Assembly (NCBI GenBank): GCA_009693785.1 | Contig: SHWP01000031.1 | Location: forward strand, 1-40,844 | Source: Rhodospirillaceae bacterium | Lineage (GTDB): Bacteria > Pseudomonadota > Alphaproteobacteria > Rhodospirillales > Rhodospirillaceae | Length of the DNA stretch: 40,844 nt | Direction of reading: 5' to 3' | Shown: positions 25,997-33,777 of the stretch, in pieces | How positions within the stretch are numbered: the stretch's first letter is position 1 | Layout of the letters: every line of letters begins with the position of its first letter | Program-made: the position numbers and the translations under genes | Notes under the pieces: generated by a model | Databases searched by the model: none | What the model saw: the letters and a program-made list of their open reading frames with translations, nothing else | Told to the model about the DNA's origin: nothing

Positions 25997-26872
25997 ATGC
26001 AACTCAGAAGTTATATCGAACTGTGCAAGCCACGCATTGGCTTCCTGATCGCCATCACGGCGATGGCGGGCTATGCCGCCGTGGCCAAGCATGTCGATGG
26101 CCTGCAACTTGCGATCCTGTTTGTGGCCATGTTGCTGGGCTCGTTTGGATCGGCGGTGTTCAACCAATACTGGGACCGCGATATCGACCGGCTCATGCCA
26201 CGCACCACCCTACGCCCCTTGGCGGCAGGTACGCTGGGCGACCCCACTCACACGGTGTGGTTGGCCTTGGCCTTGGTCATGACGGGCTGCGCCATCGCGC
26301 TGCTGGCATTCAATTGGCTGGTGGCCACGCACTTGGCGCTTGGCGCGTTTGTATATGGCATCGTCTACACCATTTGGCTGAAACGATATCACTGGACGAA
26401 CATTATCATTGGCGGTGCGGCCGGCAGCTTTGCCGTGTTGGCCGGTGCCGCCGTAGTGGACCCGACGCAATGGTTGCTGCCTTGGCTCATGGCGGTCACG
26501 CTTTTTCTCTGGACGCCCTCGCACTTCTGGTCGTTGGCAATCCTGATTAAAGACGATTACGCCAAAGCAGGCGTGCCGATGTTGCCGGTAGTAAAGGGCG
26601 ATGCGGTTTGCGCACGCTGGATTTTTGGCAATACCATCGCTTTGGTGATCTCGGCTGCATTGCCCTGGGCCATGGGCGAGCTGGGTTGGGTGTATGGCGC
26701 GCTGTCGCTGGCCTTTGGCGCGCGCTTTCTCTGGTTGAATTGGCTGCTGGTGCGCGACCCCTCACGCCTATTGGCGCGGCGTAACTTCCTGTTCTCGATG
26801 CAATACCTGGCGGGTGTATTCCTGGCCATCGTCATCGACCGCCATGTGCCGATTGCACAGTGGTTGTCGTAA
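25997..26872 (+). CDS. ctaB: Protoheme IX farnesyltransferase (heme O synthase)
   Basis: 291 residues from ATG 25997, ten bases after the preceding stop. A UbiA-type membrane prenyltransferase with eight to nine helices. The first Asp-rich motif is NQYWDRDIDRLMPRT with following RPL; the second is LIKDDYAKAGVPMLPVV. It attaches a farnesyl chain to heme B to give heme O, the precursor of heme A for the aa3 oxidase. In many relatives ctaB lies inside ctaC-ctaE; here it is the last gene of the divergent unit. Confidence 0.94.
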   Translation: MQLRSYIELCKPRIGFLIAITAMAGYAAVAKHVDGLQLAILFVAMLLGSFGSAVFNQYWDRDIDRLMPRTTLRPLAAGTLGDPTHTVWLALALVMTGCAIALLAFNWLVATHLALGAFVYGIVYTIWLKRYHWTNIIIGGAAGSFAVLAGAAVVDPTQWLLPWLMAVTLFLWTPSHFWSLAILIKDDYAKAGVPMLPVVKGDAVCARWIFGNTIALVISAALPWAMGELGWVYGALSLAFGARFLWLNWLLVRDPSRLLARRNFLFSMQYLAGVFLAIVIDRHVPIAQWLS

Positions 26873-26939
26873 CCATCTGACACTAGCTCATTTCTGAATA
26901 TCGGGCGTACACTCCTTCAACTATCACCGGTAGGGTTTC

Positions 26940-27476
26940 ATGCGTTCGATCATGCTGGCTGCCATCTTGTCGTTTGCTGCCGTTGGCGCTTCGGCCACCG
27001 AGACGCATTGCCAAGGCAACGAGAAAAATCTCGAAACATATTTGAAAATGCACGACGTTTTGTTCATGCAGCGCGATGCCGAGCGCGCGGGGGAATACTA
27101 CGCGCCGGAGTTCATCAGCCACAATTCTGACGAGGGTGGTGGCGGCATCGTGAAGATGAAACCGGATGACCTCAAGCCGATGTGGATCAATTCAAAAAAG
27201 AATCAGCCCGACCGCGTCCTTATCAACGATGTCATTCTCTGCGCGGGCGACGTGGTTGTGGCGCGTGTGACGATGACAGGCACACATACCGGGCCAATGT
27301 TCGGCATGCCCGCGACTGGCAAAAAATACAGCACCTCGGCTACTGACATTTATCGTTTCAAGGACGGCAAGGTAGTGGAGCGTTGGGGCAATAATGACGG
27401 GATTGGCATGCTCAGCCAGTTGGGTCTGCTGCTGCCCTTCGCCCAGGCGCAAGCCGCTCGCGCAGAAAAGAAATAG
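26940..27476 (+). CDS. Secreted NTF2/SnoaL-like protein, paralogue 1
   Basis: 178 residues with a signal peptide (cleavage near GASAT at 20) and a SnoaL-like NTF2 fold: ETYLKMHDVLFMQRDAERAGEYYAPEFISHN, then VILCAGDVVVARVTMTGTHTG and STSATDIYRFKDGKVVERWG. C24 and C101 match C27 and C100 of the next gene and could form a disulfide in the periplasm. The ligand or reaction is unknown; related folds act as polyketide cyclases, isomerases or binding proteins. GGTAGGG precedes the ATG. Forms a pair with the paralogue 33 bp downstream. Confidence 0.8.
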   Translation: MRSIMLAAILSFAAVGASATETHCQGNEKNLETYLKMHDVLFMQRDAERAGEYYAPEFISHNSDEGGGGIVKMKPDDLKPMWINSKKNQPDRVLINDVILCAGDVVVARVTMTGTHTGPMFGMPATGKKYSTSATDIYRFKDGKVVERWGNNDGIGMLSQLGLLLPFAQAQAARAEKK

Positions 27477-27509
27477 CCTTCAAACCGCCCGATCAGGAAG
27501 GGAACTGAT

Positions 27510-28037
27510 ATGCCAAAATTATCAAAAGCCGCTATCGCGCTTTGCACTCTCTTTACCGTGCCATTGGCGCAGGCGGGCGAAGTGCAATGCAAGGGTAATG
27601 AGGCAATGCTGCAACGTTACCTCGGCATGTTCGATAACGTCTTCAACGGTCGCAAGATGGAGTTGATCGACGAGTACACCGCACCCGATTTTTTCAGTCA
27701 TGATTCGGCGCCGGGCAATCCGCAGGGCCGCGAGGCGATCCGGTTGCTGGTCACGAACATGGCGAAGTCGTTCCCGAAGCGGCATCTGACAAACGATCTC
27801 ATCATTTGCGGCGGCGATTTAGTGGTGGCCTATCAGACCGTCGAAGGCACTAACGACGGCCCGCTGTTCGGTGGCCTACCGCCCACGGGCAAGTCGTTTA
27901 ACTTCAAATGGATCGATATTTATCGTTTCAAGGACGACAAGGTGGCCGAACGCTGGGGCGCGGGCGATGCGCTAGGCATGATGCAACAAATGGGCTTTAA
28001 ACTAGTGCCGCCGCAACCGGCTGAAGCGGCGAAATAA
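27510..28037 (+). CDS. Secreted NTF2/SnoaL-like protein, paralogue 2
   Basis: 175 residues, signal peptide ending near PLAQAG, same domain plan as the upstream gene: LQRYLGMFDNVFNGRKMELIDEYTAPDFFSHDS, LIICGGDLVVAYQTVEGTNDG, FKWIDIYRFKDDKVAERWGAGD. The shared DIYRFKD.KV.ERWG motif and Cys pair show a tandem duplication, but divergence is high, so it is old. A strong ribosome site (AGGAAGGGAA) is present. The function is unknown. Confidence 0.8.
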   Translation: MPKLSKAAIALCTLFTVPLAQAGEVQCKGNEAMLQRYLGMFDNVFNGRKMELIDEYTAPDFFSHDSAPGNPQGREAIRLLVTNMAKSFPKRHLTNDLIICGGDLVVAYQTVEGTNDGPLFGGLPPTGKSFNFKWIDIYRFKDDKVAERWGAGDALGMMQQMGFKLVPPQPAEAAK

Positions 28038-28448
28038 TTAATTCAAATCCACCGCGTATTTTTTGAGGTCTGTCAGCTCGCAATACTCCAGCGCACCTTC
28101 GTGGGTGGCGGCAAGCACGACCTTGGGCGCGGCTTTGGCTTTGAAGGCTTCTTGCCAACGCGGTGCGCACAGGCACCACCTGTCGCCCGGTTTGAGCCCA
28201 TCAAACCCGAACTCGGTGTGCGGTGTGCTGAGGTCGTTGCCGCGTGCCTTGGAGAACGCCAGGAACTCGGCCGTGGCAAGGATGCAGACAGTGTGTGAGC
28301 CCACATCTTGCGCACTGGTGTTGCAGCAGCCGTCGCGGAAAAACCCGGTCAGGGGTTTCATCGAACAAGGACTGAGCTTGCCACCCAATACATTTTTAGA
28401 TGGGCGCTGCCCAGACCGTCTGGCATCTTCGTCGCTCATGTCCCGCAT
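28038..28448 (-). CDS. DUF2237 family protein
   Basis: 136 residues from ATG 28448 with GGAG ten bases upstream; the frame is open much further but those codons overlap the neighbour's promoter. It contains KNVLGGKLSPCSMKPLTGFFRDG, DVGSHTVCILATAEFLAFSKARGNDLSTP and KPGDRWCLCAPRWQEAF, the typical conserved blocks of DUF2237 with several invariant Cys and Asp/His. Soluble and cytoplasmic; no biochemical role is established. Convergent with the NTF2-like pair and divergent from the solute-binding protein gene. Confidence 0.85.
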   Translation of the reverse strand: MRDMSDEDARRSGQRPSKNVLGGKLSPCSMKPLTGFFRDGCCNTSAQDVGSHTVCILATAEFLAFSKARGNDLSTPHTEFGFDGLKPGDRWCLCAPRWQEAFKAKAAPKVVLAATHEGALEYCELTDLKKYAVDLN

Positions 28449-28573
28449 AGGGCGTACTCCATTATCGCAGGAAGATTCATAGCCCCTTTTGCCGCAAAAC
28501 CAAGCCTTCTGGCGGCGTTGTGATTGGGCTCTGCTCCCGATAATCTGGCCCTCGCACCGTTTGGGGTCATTGC

Positions 28574-30094
28574 ATGGTCGGATATTTGCTGCGTTGTTTG
28601 GCTGTGCTGATAGGGGTCTGCCTGTCGCTGATGCCCGCCCACGCCGCCGAGAAGATCTTGCGCATCGCAACAATTGCTGCGCCGCCGACCCTGGGCAATC
28701 CTTATGGTGGTGTGGGTCCACCGTCCAGCTTCGTTTGGAATGCGTTGTTCGACACTTTGGTGACTCCGGGTGATAATGGGGATTTAGAACCCTCGTTGGC
28801 GTTGACATGGAACGCAATCGAGCCGACGCGCTGGCGGTTTACGCTACGCCCCAATGTGGTGTTTTCCAATGGCGAGCCCTTCGACTCCACTGCCGTGGCT
28901 GCAACATTGATGTGGCTGCGCAGCGACGAGGGCCGCCGTACTAACGTGGGCAGTGAGGTTTCAACAATTGTCGATGCCAAAGCAATTGATCCGCTGACCG
29001 TCGACATTATTACCAACCGCCCGGATGCGATTTTGCCCAAGCGGCTGACAGCTGCATCAATCGTCGCGCCCAGGGCGTGGGCGGAATTGGGTGCCGAGGG
29101 CTTTGCGCAAATGCCTTCTGGCACCGGGCCGTTTGTGCTCAAAAATTGGAAGGAGAACGGCAGTCAAATCCGCCTTGAAGCAAACCGAAAATCATGGCGC
29201 GCCCCTCTCATCGACGGCATCGTTTTCGTTGTGACTTCGGATGCCGTGACACGAACGCAGACCATGCTGGCGGGCCGCCTCGATATTTTGAATGTCATCT
29301 CGCCTGAACTGGCCCAACAATTCGAGGGCACTGCATACAAAACCGTGATCTCGCCAACCCCGCAGGTCTATGGCCTCGCCTTTAACACAGCCAAGCGGCC
29401 CAACAGCGCCGTGGCCGATGTGCGCGTGCGCCAAGCGCTCAATTATGCCGTCGATAAAGTGGCCATCACCAAAATCGTCATGCACGACACCATGACACCG
29501 GCAAGTCAGGGCTCAACCCCTGTCACGTTTGGATTCAATCCGGCCCTCAAACCCTATCCGCATGATTTGGCGATGGCGCGGAAATTGTTGGCCGACGCGG
29601 GGCACGGCAATGGCCTGAAGTTAACAGCCGAGATCGTCATCAACGGTCTGCCAGGCGATGCGGGATTCCTCGATTTAATACAACAAAACTTGCGCGAGGT
29701 TGGGGTCGATTTGGAAATCCGCGCTATCGTGTTTCCCGATTGGTTGCGCAAATACAATAGCGGAACGTTCGAGACAGACATGTTTGGCCTGTCGTGGAAC
29801 GGAGCGCCGTTTTACGATGTCGTGCGAGCTGCGTCGTATCATTCCTGCCTTAAGCCCAACCCATTTTTTTGCGACCCAGCGATTGTGCCGCTCTTCGAAG
29901 CCTCGGACGTGGAATTCGACGTCGAAAAGCGCCGCGCACTGCTTTACGACTTATCAGCGAAGTTGAGAGACCTTGCGCCGACCATTTTCCTGTTCGAGGT
30001 GACCGATATCTCGGTCGTCTCACCCGAGGTCAGCGGCTATCAGCTGAAATGGCGTGTGCCGGTCTATGAAAAACTCGATCTAACGCGAAAGTGA
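28574..30094 (+). CDS. ABC transporter periplasmic solute-binding protein, family 5
   Basis: 506 residues with a signal peptide (ending AHAAE at 25) and the SBP_bac_5 fold used for peptides, nickel and other solutes: LEPSLALTWNAIEPTRWRFT, LRPNVVFSNGEPFDSTAV and VRQALNYAVDKVAITKIVM. It would capture a solute in the periplasm, but no permease or ATPase genes are adjacent, so it must pair with a transporter elsewhere or act as a receptor. The substrate cannot be told from sequence. The following small gene begins close to its stop. Confidence 0.88.
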   Translation: MVGYLLRCLAVLIGVCLSLMPAHAAEKILRIATIAAPPTLGNPYGGVGPPSSFVWNALFDTLVTPGDNGDLEPSLALTWNAIEPTRWRFTLRPNVVFSNGEPFDSTAVAATLMWLRSDEGRRTNVGSEVSTIVDAKAIDPLTVDIITNRPDAILPKRLTAASIVAPRAWAELGAEGFAQMPSGTGPFVLKNWKENGSQIRLEANRKSWRAPLIDGIVFVVTSDAVTRTQTMLAGRLDILNVISPELAQQFEGTAYKTVISPTPQVYGLAFNTAKRPNSAVADVRVRQALNYAVDKVAITKIVMHDTMTPASQGSTPVTFGFNPALKPYPHDLAMARKLLADAGHGNGLKLTAEIVINGLPGDAGFLDLIQQNLREVGVDLEIRAIVFPDWLRKYNSGTFETDMFGLSWNGAPFYDVVRAASYHSCLKPNPFFCDPAIVPLFEASDVEFDVEKRRALLYDLSAKLRDLAPTIFLFEVTDISVVSPEVSGYQLKWRVPVYEKLDLTRK

Positions 30095-30174
30095 ATAAGC
30101 CAGTGCATCCTAAAGCTGGCGTGCATCGTAAGTGTGTTATGACGAATGACGCCACAAACTCTATCCGGAATGCC

Positions 30175-30585
30175 ATGACGCATATTCGTTTTCGCCAATT
30201 GTGTGCACTTGTGCTGGCTGCCTGCATTACCAGCGAGATGTCTGTCCAGGCTGCGACCGATGACAGTTCAGAGCAGGCCGCGCCTATGACCTTACAGGTT
30301 CAGAACGTCACTCCGCCTCTGCCCGATCAAATGCCCGATATTGATCCGATAGCTCTTTATGGCGGCGATATTATTTTTGATGTGTACCGCAAGGGCGAGG
30401 GCGAATTTCGTGCTCATGCTCCACATGGCAAAAAACAGTCCTGCCCTTTTTTGCCGGTTTCGCAAAATATCAAAGTCGACCACATCTGCTTGAAGGGCGG
30501 GGGGCAAGGCAAGATCGGCCCCAAGGCCCATGCCCGTAACTACGCACACCAGGCGCCGGACGACATTGATCGCCTTTTGAATTAG
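30175..30585 (+). CDS. Small exported protein of unknown function
   Basis: 136 residues from ATG 30175 with GGA eight bases upstream; the frame is open back to 30091. A signal peptide (FRQLCALVLAACITSEMSVQ) is followed by an acidic linker and ALYGGDIIFDVYRKGEGEF. The last block vaguely resembles the start of DUF6134-type proteins (YGxxIxFDVYRxG), but the remaining C-terminal half is short and shows no such similarity, so this may be a decayed copy. It follows the solute-binding protein gene on the same strand. Confidence 0.4.
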   Translation: MTHIRFRQLCALVLAACITSEMSVQAATDDSSEQAAPMTLQVQNVTPPLPDQMPDIDPIALYGGDIIFDVYRKGEGEFRAHAPHGKKQSCPFLPVSQNIKVDHICLKGGGQGKIGPKAHARNYAHQAPDDIDRLLN

Positions 30586-30670
30586 CGGATTACCGCGGTG
30601 TGACACGGCGCGGTTTGCGGCAGTGCTGGGCGCTGTCGCCTCACTCATTTTGTGCTCCCTTGTCGGCCGG

Positions 30671-31447
30671 TTACGACCGGATGACGGTGACCGGCTCTAG
30701 CGGAGGTTTCGGCCGATGAACCAGCGGAACCCCCTTGATCCATAATCTTAATGCTTCCCAATGTATTCCGCCAACAACCTTCACTGTCATCAAGGGGTAT
30801 CTGAAAAAAATTTGCCAAAGACCCGAAGTTGAAAGGGGTTGTTTGCGCCCTGCGAATGAGGCGAACAACAACGCGCCTTGCGTGTCGGATTCGTGAATGG
30901 AGATGGCCACTTCGTCACTTGGCGGCTTGATACGGAAATCATAGGTCATGCCCATATCGATGAAGGGCGAGACATACATTTCCTTGGCGCAGGAATGGGC
31001 ATCGACTTCGCCGTTGGTGACGTTCACCGGGAACAGATACGAATGGCGGTGGTGAAAGGTATTGGTGACTTGATGCAGAATCGCGGCAAGCCTACCGTCG
31101 CGATGGTAGCAAAAATACACGCTTAAGGGGTTGAACGCGTACCCAAGAATGCGGGGATAACACAGCAAGCGGATGGGCCCACCTTGGGTGTCGATCCCGG
31201 CTTTTTGCAGTTCACTCTCGACCCAGGATTTGAGAGGCGCATCTTGGCTGGGGCCATGGTCGCGGTCATAAAAGGCCAACGCGCTAAAACGATTGTAGCC
31301 AAAACCCGTGATAGTACGATCCAAGACTGGCAGTTCGTCCAGATCGATCAGCATCGAGAAGACGCGGTACGCAAGCTTATGTTTGCGCGGGCGCACCCGG
31401 CGATGCATCACCGTGCCTGTATAAAAACAAGAGGCGAACTCACTCAC
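30671..31447 (-). CDS. DUF1365 family protein
   Basis: 258 residues, complete: SCFYTGTVMHRRVRPRKHKL at the start, then LCYPRILGYAFNPLSVYFCY and VTNTFHHRHSYLF, the diagnostic blocks of DUF1365. These genes accompany an FAD-dependent oxidoreductase and often a cyclopropane-fatty-acid synthase-like methyltransferase and RpoE-ChrR, in clusters linked to membrane lipid modification and singlet-oxygen response. The start overlaps the oxidoreductase stop by ATGA (31444-31447). The usual methyltransferase does not follow it here. With its upstream partner and promoter deleted, its expression is doubtful. Confidence 0.88.
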   Translation of the reverse strand: MSEFASCFYTGTVMHRRVRPRKHKLAYRVFSMLIDLDELPVLDRTITGFGYNRFSALAFYDRDHGPSQDAPLKSWVESELQKAGIDTQGGPIRLLCYPRILGYAFNPLSVYFCYHRDGRLAAILHQVTNTFHHRHSYLFPVNVTNGEVDAHSCAKEMYVSPFIDMGMTYDFRIKPPSDEVAISIHESDTQGALLFASFAGRKQPLSTSGLWQIFFRYPLMTVKVVGGIHWEALRLWIKGVPLVHRPKPPLEPVTVIRS

Positions 31448-31910
31448 GCTGCGACCGGTAAGTATATGCGACCGGACTCTTCGGCTACCGTCCAGGGCCG
31501 CCGCGCGCCACCCAATTCCTCGCCGACAGCCAAGCCCGCTTGGAGTCCATCTTCATGAAAGCCATGGCCAAAGTATGCACCACAGAACCATGTGCGGTTC
31601 ACACCCTGGATAGACCAAAGCTGTTTTTGCGATTCCAAAGCAGCGAGATCGAAAATTGGGTGTTCGTAGTCAAATCGCGCAACAATAGATTCAGGTTCGG
31701 GTTCGCGGTGGGGGTGGGGGTTCAGGGTCACAAACACTGGATAGCGATAATCGATGTTCTGCAGCATATTTATCCAGTAGGTCAGGCAAACAAGACGTGT
31801 ATCGCTGTCGCCTGATTCCGAAATGTAATTCCAGCTGGCCCAGGCACGTTTTCGCTTGGGCATGAGCGTGGCGTCTTTGTGTAAAATGGCGTGGTTGCGT
31901 GCGCCTTCGG
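31444..31910 (-). pseudogene. FAD/NAD-binding amine-oxidase-like oxidoreductase, C-terminal fragment
   Basis: The C-terminal part (about 150 residues) of the oxidoreductase that normally precedes DUF1365: RNHAILHKDATLMPKRKRAWASW, CLTYWINMLQNI, PVFVTLNPHPHREP and GAYFGHGFHEDGLQAGLAV. The family is usually above 400 residues and starts with a GxGxxG FAD-binding fold; that and the central domain are missing. Upstream of about 31,905 the same frame continues only as antisense of the sigma-factor gene. The break is abrupt within coding similarity, which indicates a deletion (or misassembly) rather than a short gene. Confidence 0.8.
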
Positions 31911-32093
31911 GTACGCAACGCCTTGAGGGAACTGCCAGAGGAACAGGCGGCCGTTGTTCAAATGTCGTTTTTTGAAGACAAAGCACACGGCGAGATCGCC
32001 AAGCAACTTTCGCTGCCATTAGGAACGGTGAAGTCACGTTTACGGCTCGCCATGCGGCGAATTCGTATGGCCCTAGGAGAATCGGAAGAATGA
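31899..32093 (+). pseudogene. rpoE: ECF sigma factor (RpoE/ChrR-type), region 4 fragment only
   Basis: About 64 codons giving LRVRNALRELPEEQAAVVQM then SFFEDKAHGEIAKQLSLPLG and TVKSRLRLAMRRIRMAL, an intact sigma region 4 with its helix-turn-helix. Region 2 (core binding, -10 recognition) and the linker, over 100 residues, are absent, and the sequence runs straight into the truncated oxidoreductase on the other strand. The stop overlaps the chrR ATG (ATGA), preserving the ancestral rpoE-chrR coupling. A region-4-only product could not act as a sigma factor. Confidence 0.8.
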
Positions 32094-32764
32094 AGCCTCT
32101 TTTGCATCATCTCGGTGAGGAGGCAATCCTCGCTTATGCAGCGGGTACTCTTGATGAGGCCACATCAATTTTGGTGGCTTCTCACCTCTCGCTGTGCCCT
32201 CAGTGCCGGACTGTTGCCAGGGCCGCCGAGGCTGTAGGCGGCGAGTTAATGGAAGCTTTGGAGCCATCCGTGCAAGTCAAAGCATCGGCCAATGATATTC
32301 TTCAAATGGTCAGCAGTGCGCAGATGGAGTCACGCCCTGATATGCGTGTGGATCCTCCCGCCAATAACAATCAGGCTGATCCATTGTTGCCCAGGCCGTT
32401 GCGCGACTATGTGCCTGGTGGAATTGCGACCTTAAAATGGCGATGGATGGGCCCGGGAGTCCGGTTTGCTCGGATTTTGAGCAGCATCGAGGGTGCCAAG
32501 GTCGGGCTCATGCGAATTGCATCGGGAACACGCATGCCACACCACGGCCATGCCGGTGAGGAATTCACCATGGTTCTCGCGGGTGGCTGTCAGGATGCGT
32601 CTGGTAGTTACCGGCGGGGCGATGTCGAATTTGCCGACAATAACGTGACCCATCAGCCCATCGTCGATGATGATGGCGATTGCATTTGTTTGGTGGTGAC
32701 AAGCGGCGAACTAAAGCCAACAGGCCTTTTTGCACGCATACTGCAGCCCTTAATGCGGGTGTAG
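32090..32764 (+). CDS. chrR: ChrR-type zinc anti-sigma factor with cupin domain
   Basis: 224 residues. The N-terminal anti-sigma domain has zinc ligands H7, H32, C36 and C39 (ASHLSLCPQC). The C-terminal ChrR cupin keeps H152, H154, E158 and H188 (MPHHGHAGEEFTMVLAGG), offset by 11 from the metal ligands known for Rhodobacter ChrR, where this protein holds RpoE inactive until singlet oxygen or organic peroxide releases it. All zinc ligands are intact although the sigma gene before it is truncated to region 4. It may therefore be a recent orphan or may bind another ECF sigma. Convergent with the response regulator. Confidence 0.9.
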   Translation: MKPLLHHLGEEAILAYAAGTLDEATSILVASHLSLCPQCRTVARAAEAVGGELMEALEPSVQVKASANDILQMVSSAQMESRPDMRVDPPANNNQADPLLPRPLRDYVPGGIATLKWRWMGPGVRFARILSSIEGAKVGLMRIASGTRMPHHGHAGEEFTMVLAGGCQDASGSYRRGDVEFADNNVTHQPIVDDDGDCICLVVTSGELKPTGLFARILQPLMRV

Positions 32765-32790
32765 TCCGTACGCATCAAAGCGTAAAAGGC

Positions 32791-33543
32791 TTAAGCTGCG
32801 TTGGCCTGCGTGTTTGTGGGAATCACATACCCAGAACCGCGAACGGTTTTGATCACGGCAGGACGCCGCGGGTTCGGCTCGATCTTGCGCCGGACGCGCG
32901 TGACCAGGATATCGATACTGCGATCAAGCGGGTCGCGTGTACGGTGCATGACCAAATCCATCAGCATGTCGCGCGACATGATCTTTCCTGTATTGCGCGC
33001 CAAGTGCGATAACAACCGGGCCTCATAGTCGGTTAATGCGACTTTCTCGCCATGCGGTGAAACCAACATCGTGTTGTCGGGATCGAGGCGATAGCCGTGA
33101 AACATGATTTCGGCTTTTGTCATTGCCATATCTAAAGCCACAGGTGTTGCGGCGGCGGGCACGCGGGGTGTCGTCAAAAGGCGCAACACGCTACGAATGC
33201 GCGCCAAGAGTTCGCGTTGATCGAAGGGCTTGGTCACATAATCGTCGGCGCCGCAATCAAGTCCGGTCACACGGTCGACAGCATCGTTGCAAGTTGTCAG
33301 GATTACGATGCCAACATCATAATTCGCTCTAAGATAGCGCGTCATCGTCAGGCCATCTTCGCCGGGTAATTTCAGATCCATGATCACGAGATGAGCCGGA
33401 TCATGCGACATTACCTCGCGCATGGCCTTACCATCGGCGACAATTGTCGCCCGGTAACCTTCAGCCGTGAGATAAATCTCAACCAGCTCGCGAACAAATC
33501 GATCAACATCCACGACCAAAATATGCGGCTTGTGTAAATACAC
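32791..33543 (-). CDS. OmpR/PhoB-family response regulator
   Basis: 250 residues. Receiver domain with acidic pocket D12 and D14, phospho-acceptor D56 (LVIMDLKLPGEDG), Thr at 83-84 and K105 (DYVTKPFD); then a winged-helix DNA-binding domain (VALTDYEARLLSHLARNTGKIMS ... SIDILVTRVRRKIEPNPRRP ... TVRGSGYVI). No sensor kinase gene is adjacent, so it is an orphan regulator. Direct repeats 22 bp apart lie about 125-150 bp upstream of its start, which could be its own binding sites. The start is an ATG whose ribosome site is not obvious. Confidence 0.9.
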   Translation of the reverse strand: MYLHKPHILVVDVDRFVRELVEIYLTAEGYRATIVADGKAMREVMSHDPAHLVIMDLKLPGEDGLTMTRYLRANYDVGIVILTTCNDAVDRVTGLDCGADDYVTKPFDQRELLARIRSVLRLLTTPRVPAAATPVALDMAMTKAEIMFHGYRLDPDNTMLVSPHGEKVALTDYEARLLSHLARNTGKIMSRDMLMDLVMHRTRDPLDRSIDILVTRVRRKIEPNPRRPAVIKTVRGSGYVIPTNTQANAA

Positions 33544-33666
33544 GGTTCCCTCGAACGTCTGTCACTGCCCAGAACCACAAATCGCGGTTAATGCCGCAAT
33601 GGGTAGTTCAACCGCAGATATTATCCAGGCGTAGAAGGCTTCATACAACTGATAGGTGAAGAACCC

Positions 33667-33702
33667 ATACTTTAGAACAGGGGGATCAATACTTTAGTAT
33701 TG
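33667..33702. promoter_or_regulatory. Direct repeat / palindrome, possible operator
   Basis: ATACTTTAG occurs at 33667-33675 and 33689-33697, 22 bp apart (two helix turns), and the second copy is embedded in a near-perfect palindrome CAATACTTTAGTATTG at 33687-33702. It lies between the TonB-receptor terminator and the minus-strand response regulator gene. OmpR-family regulators bind such direct repeats, so autoregulation is conceivable. No experimental basis. Confidence 0.4.
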
Positions 33703-33715
33703 GGTCAGCAAAAAT

Positions 33716-33755
33716 ATAATGGCCCAGGGATCGAATTTGATCCCCGGGCCATTAT
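33716..33755 (-). terminator. Intrinsic terminator of the TonB-dependent receptor gene
   Basis: A 17-bp stem with one mismatch (ATAATGGCCCAGGGATC / GATCCCCGGGCCATTAT), loop GAATTT, followed on the minus strand by TATTTTTGC. It sits 22 bp after the receptor stop. Confidence 0.85.
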
Positions 33756-33777
33756 CAAATTTCGGCAATCTTCGCGC

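Noticed and set aside
30292..30648. Minus-strand open frame of about 118 codons
   Set aside because: Antisense to the exported-protein gene, no ribosome site, no recognisable domain, and begins inside a non-coding gap.
31905..32037. Upstream extension of the oxidoreductase fragment to an open-frame start at 32037
   Set aside because: These codons are the antisense of sigma region 4 and have no oxidoreductase similarity.
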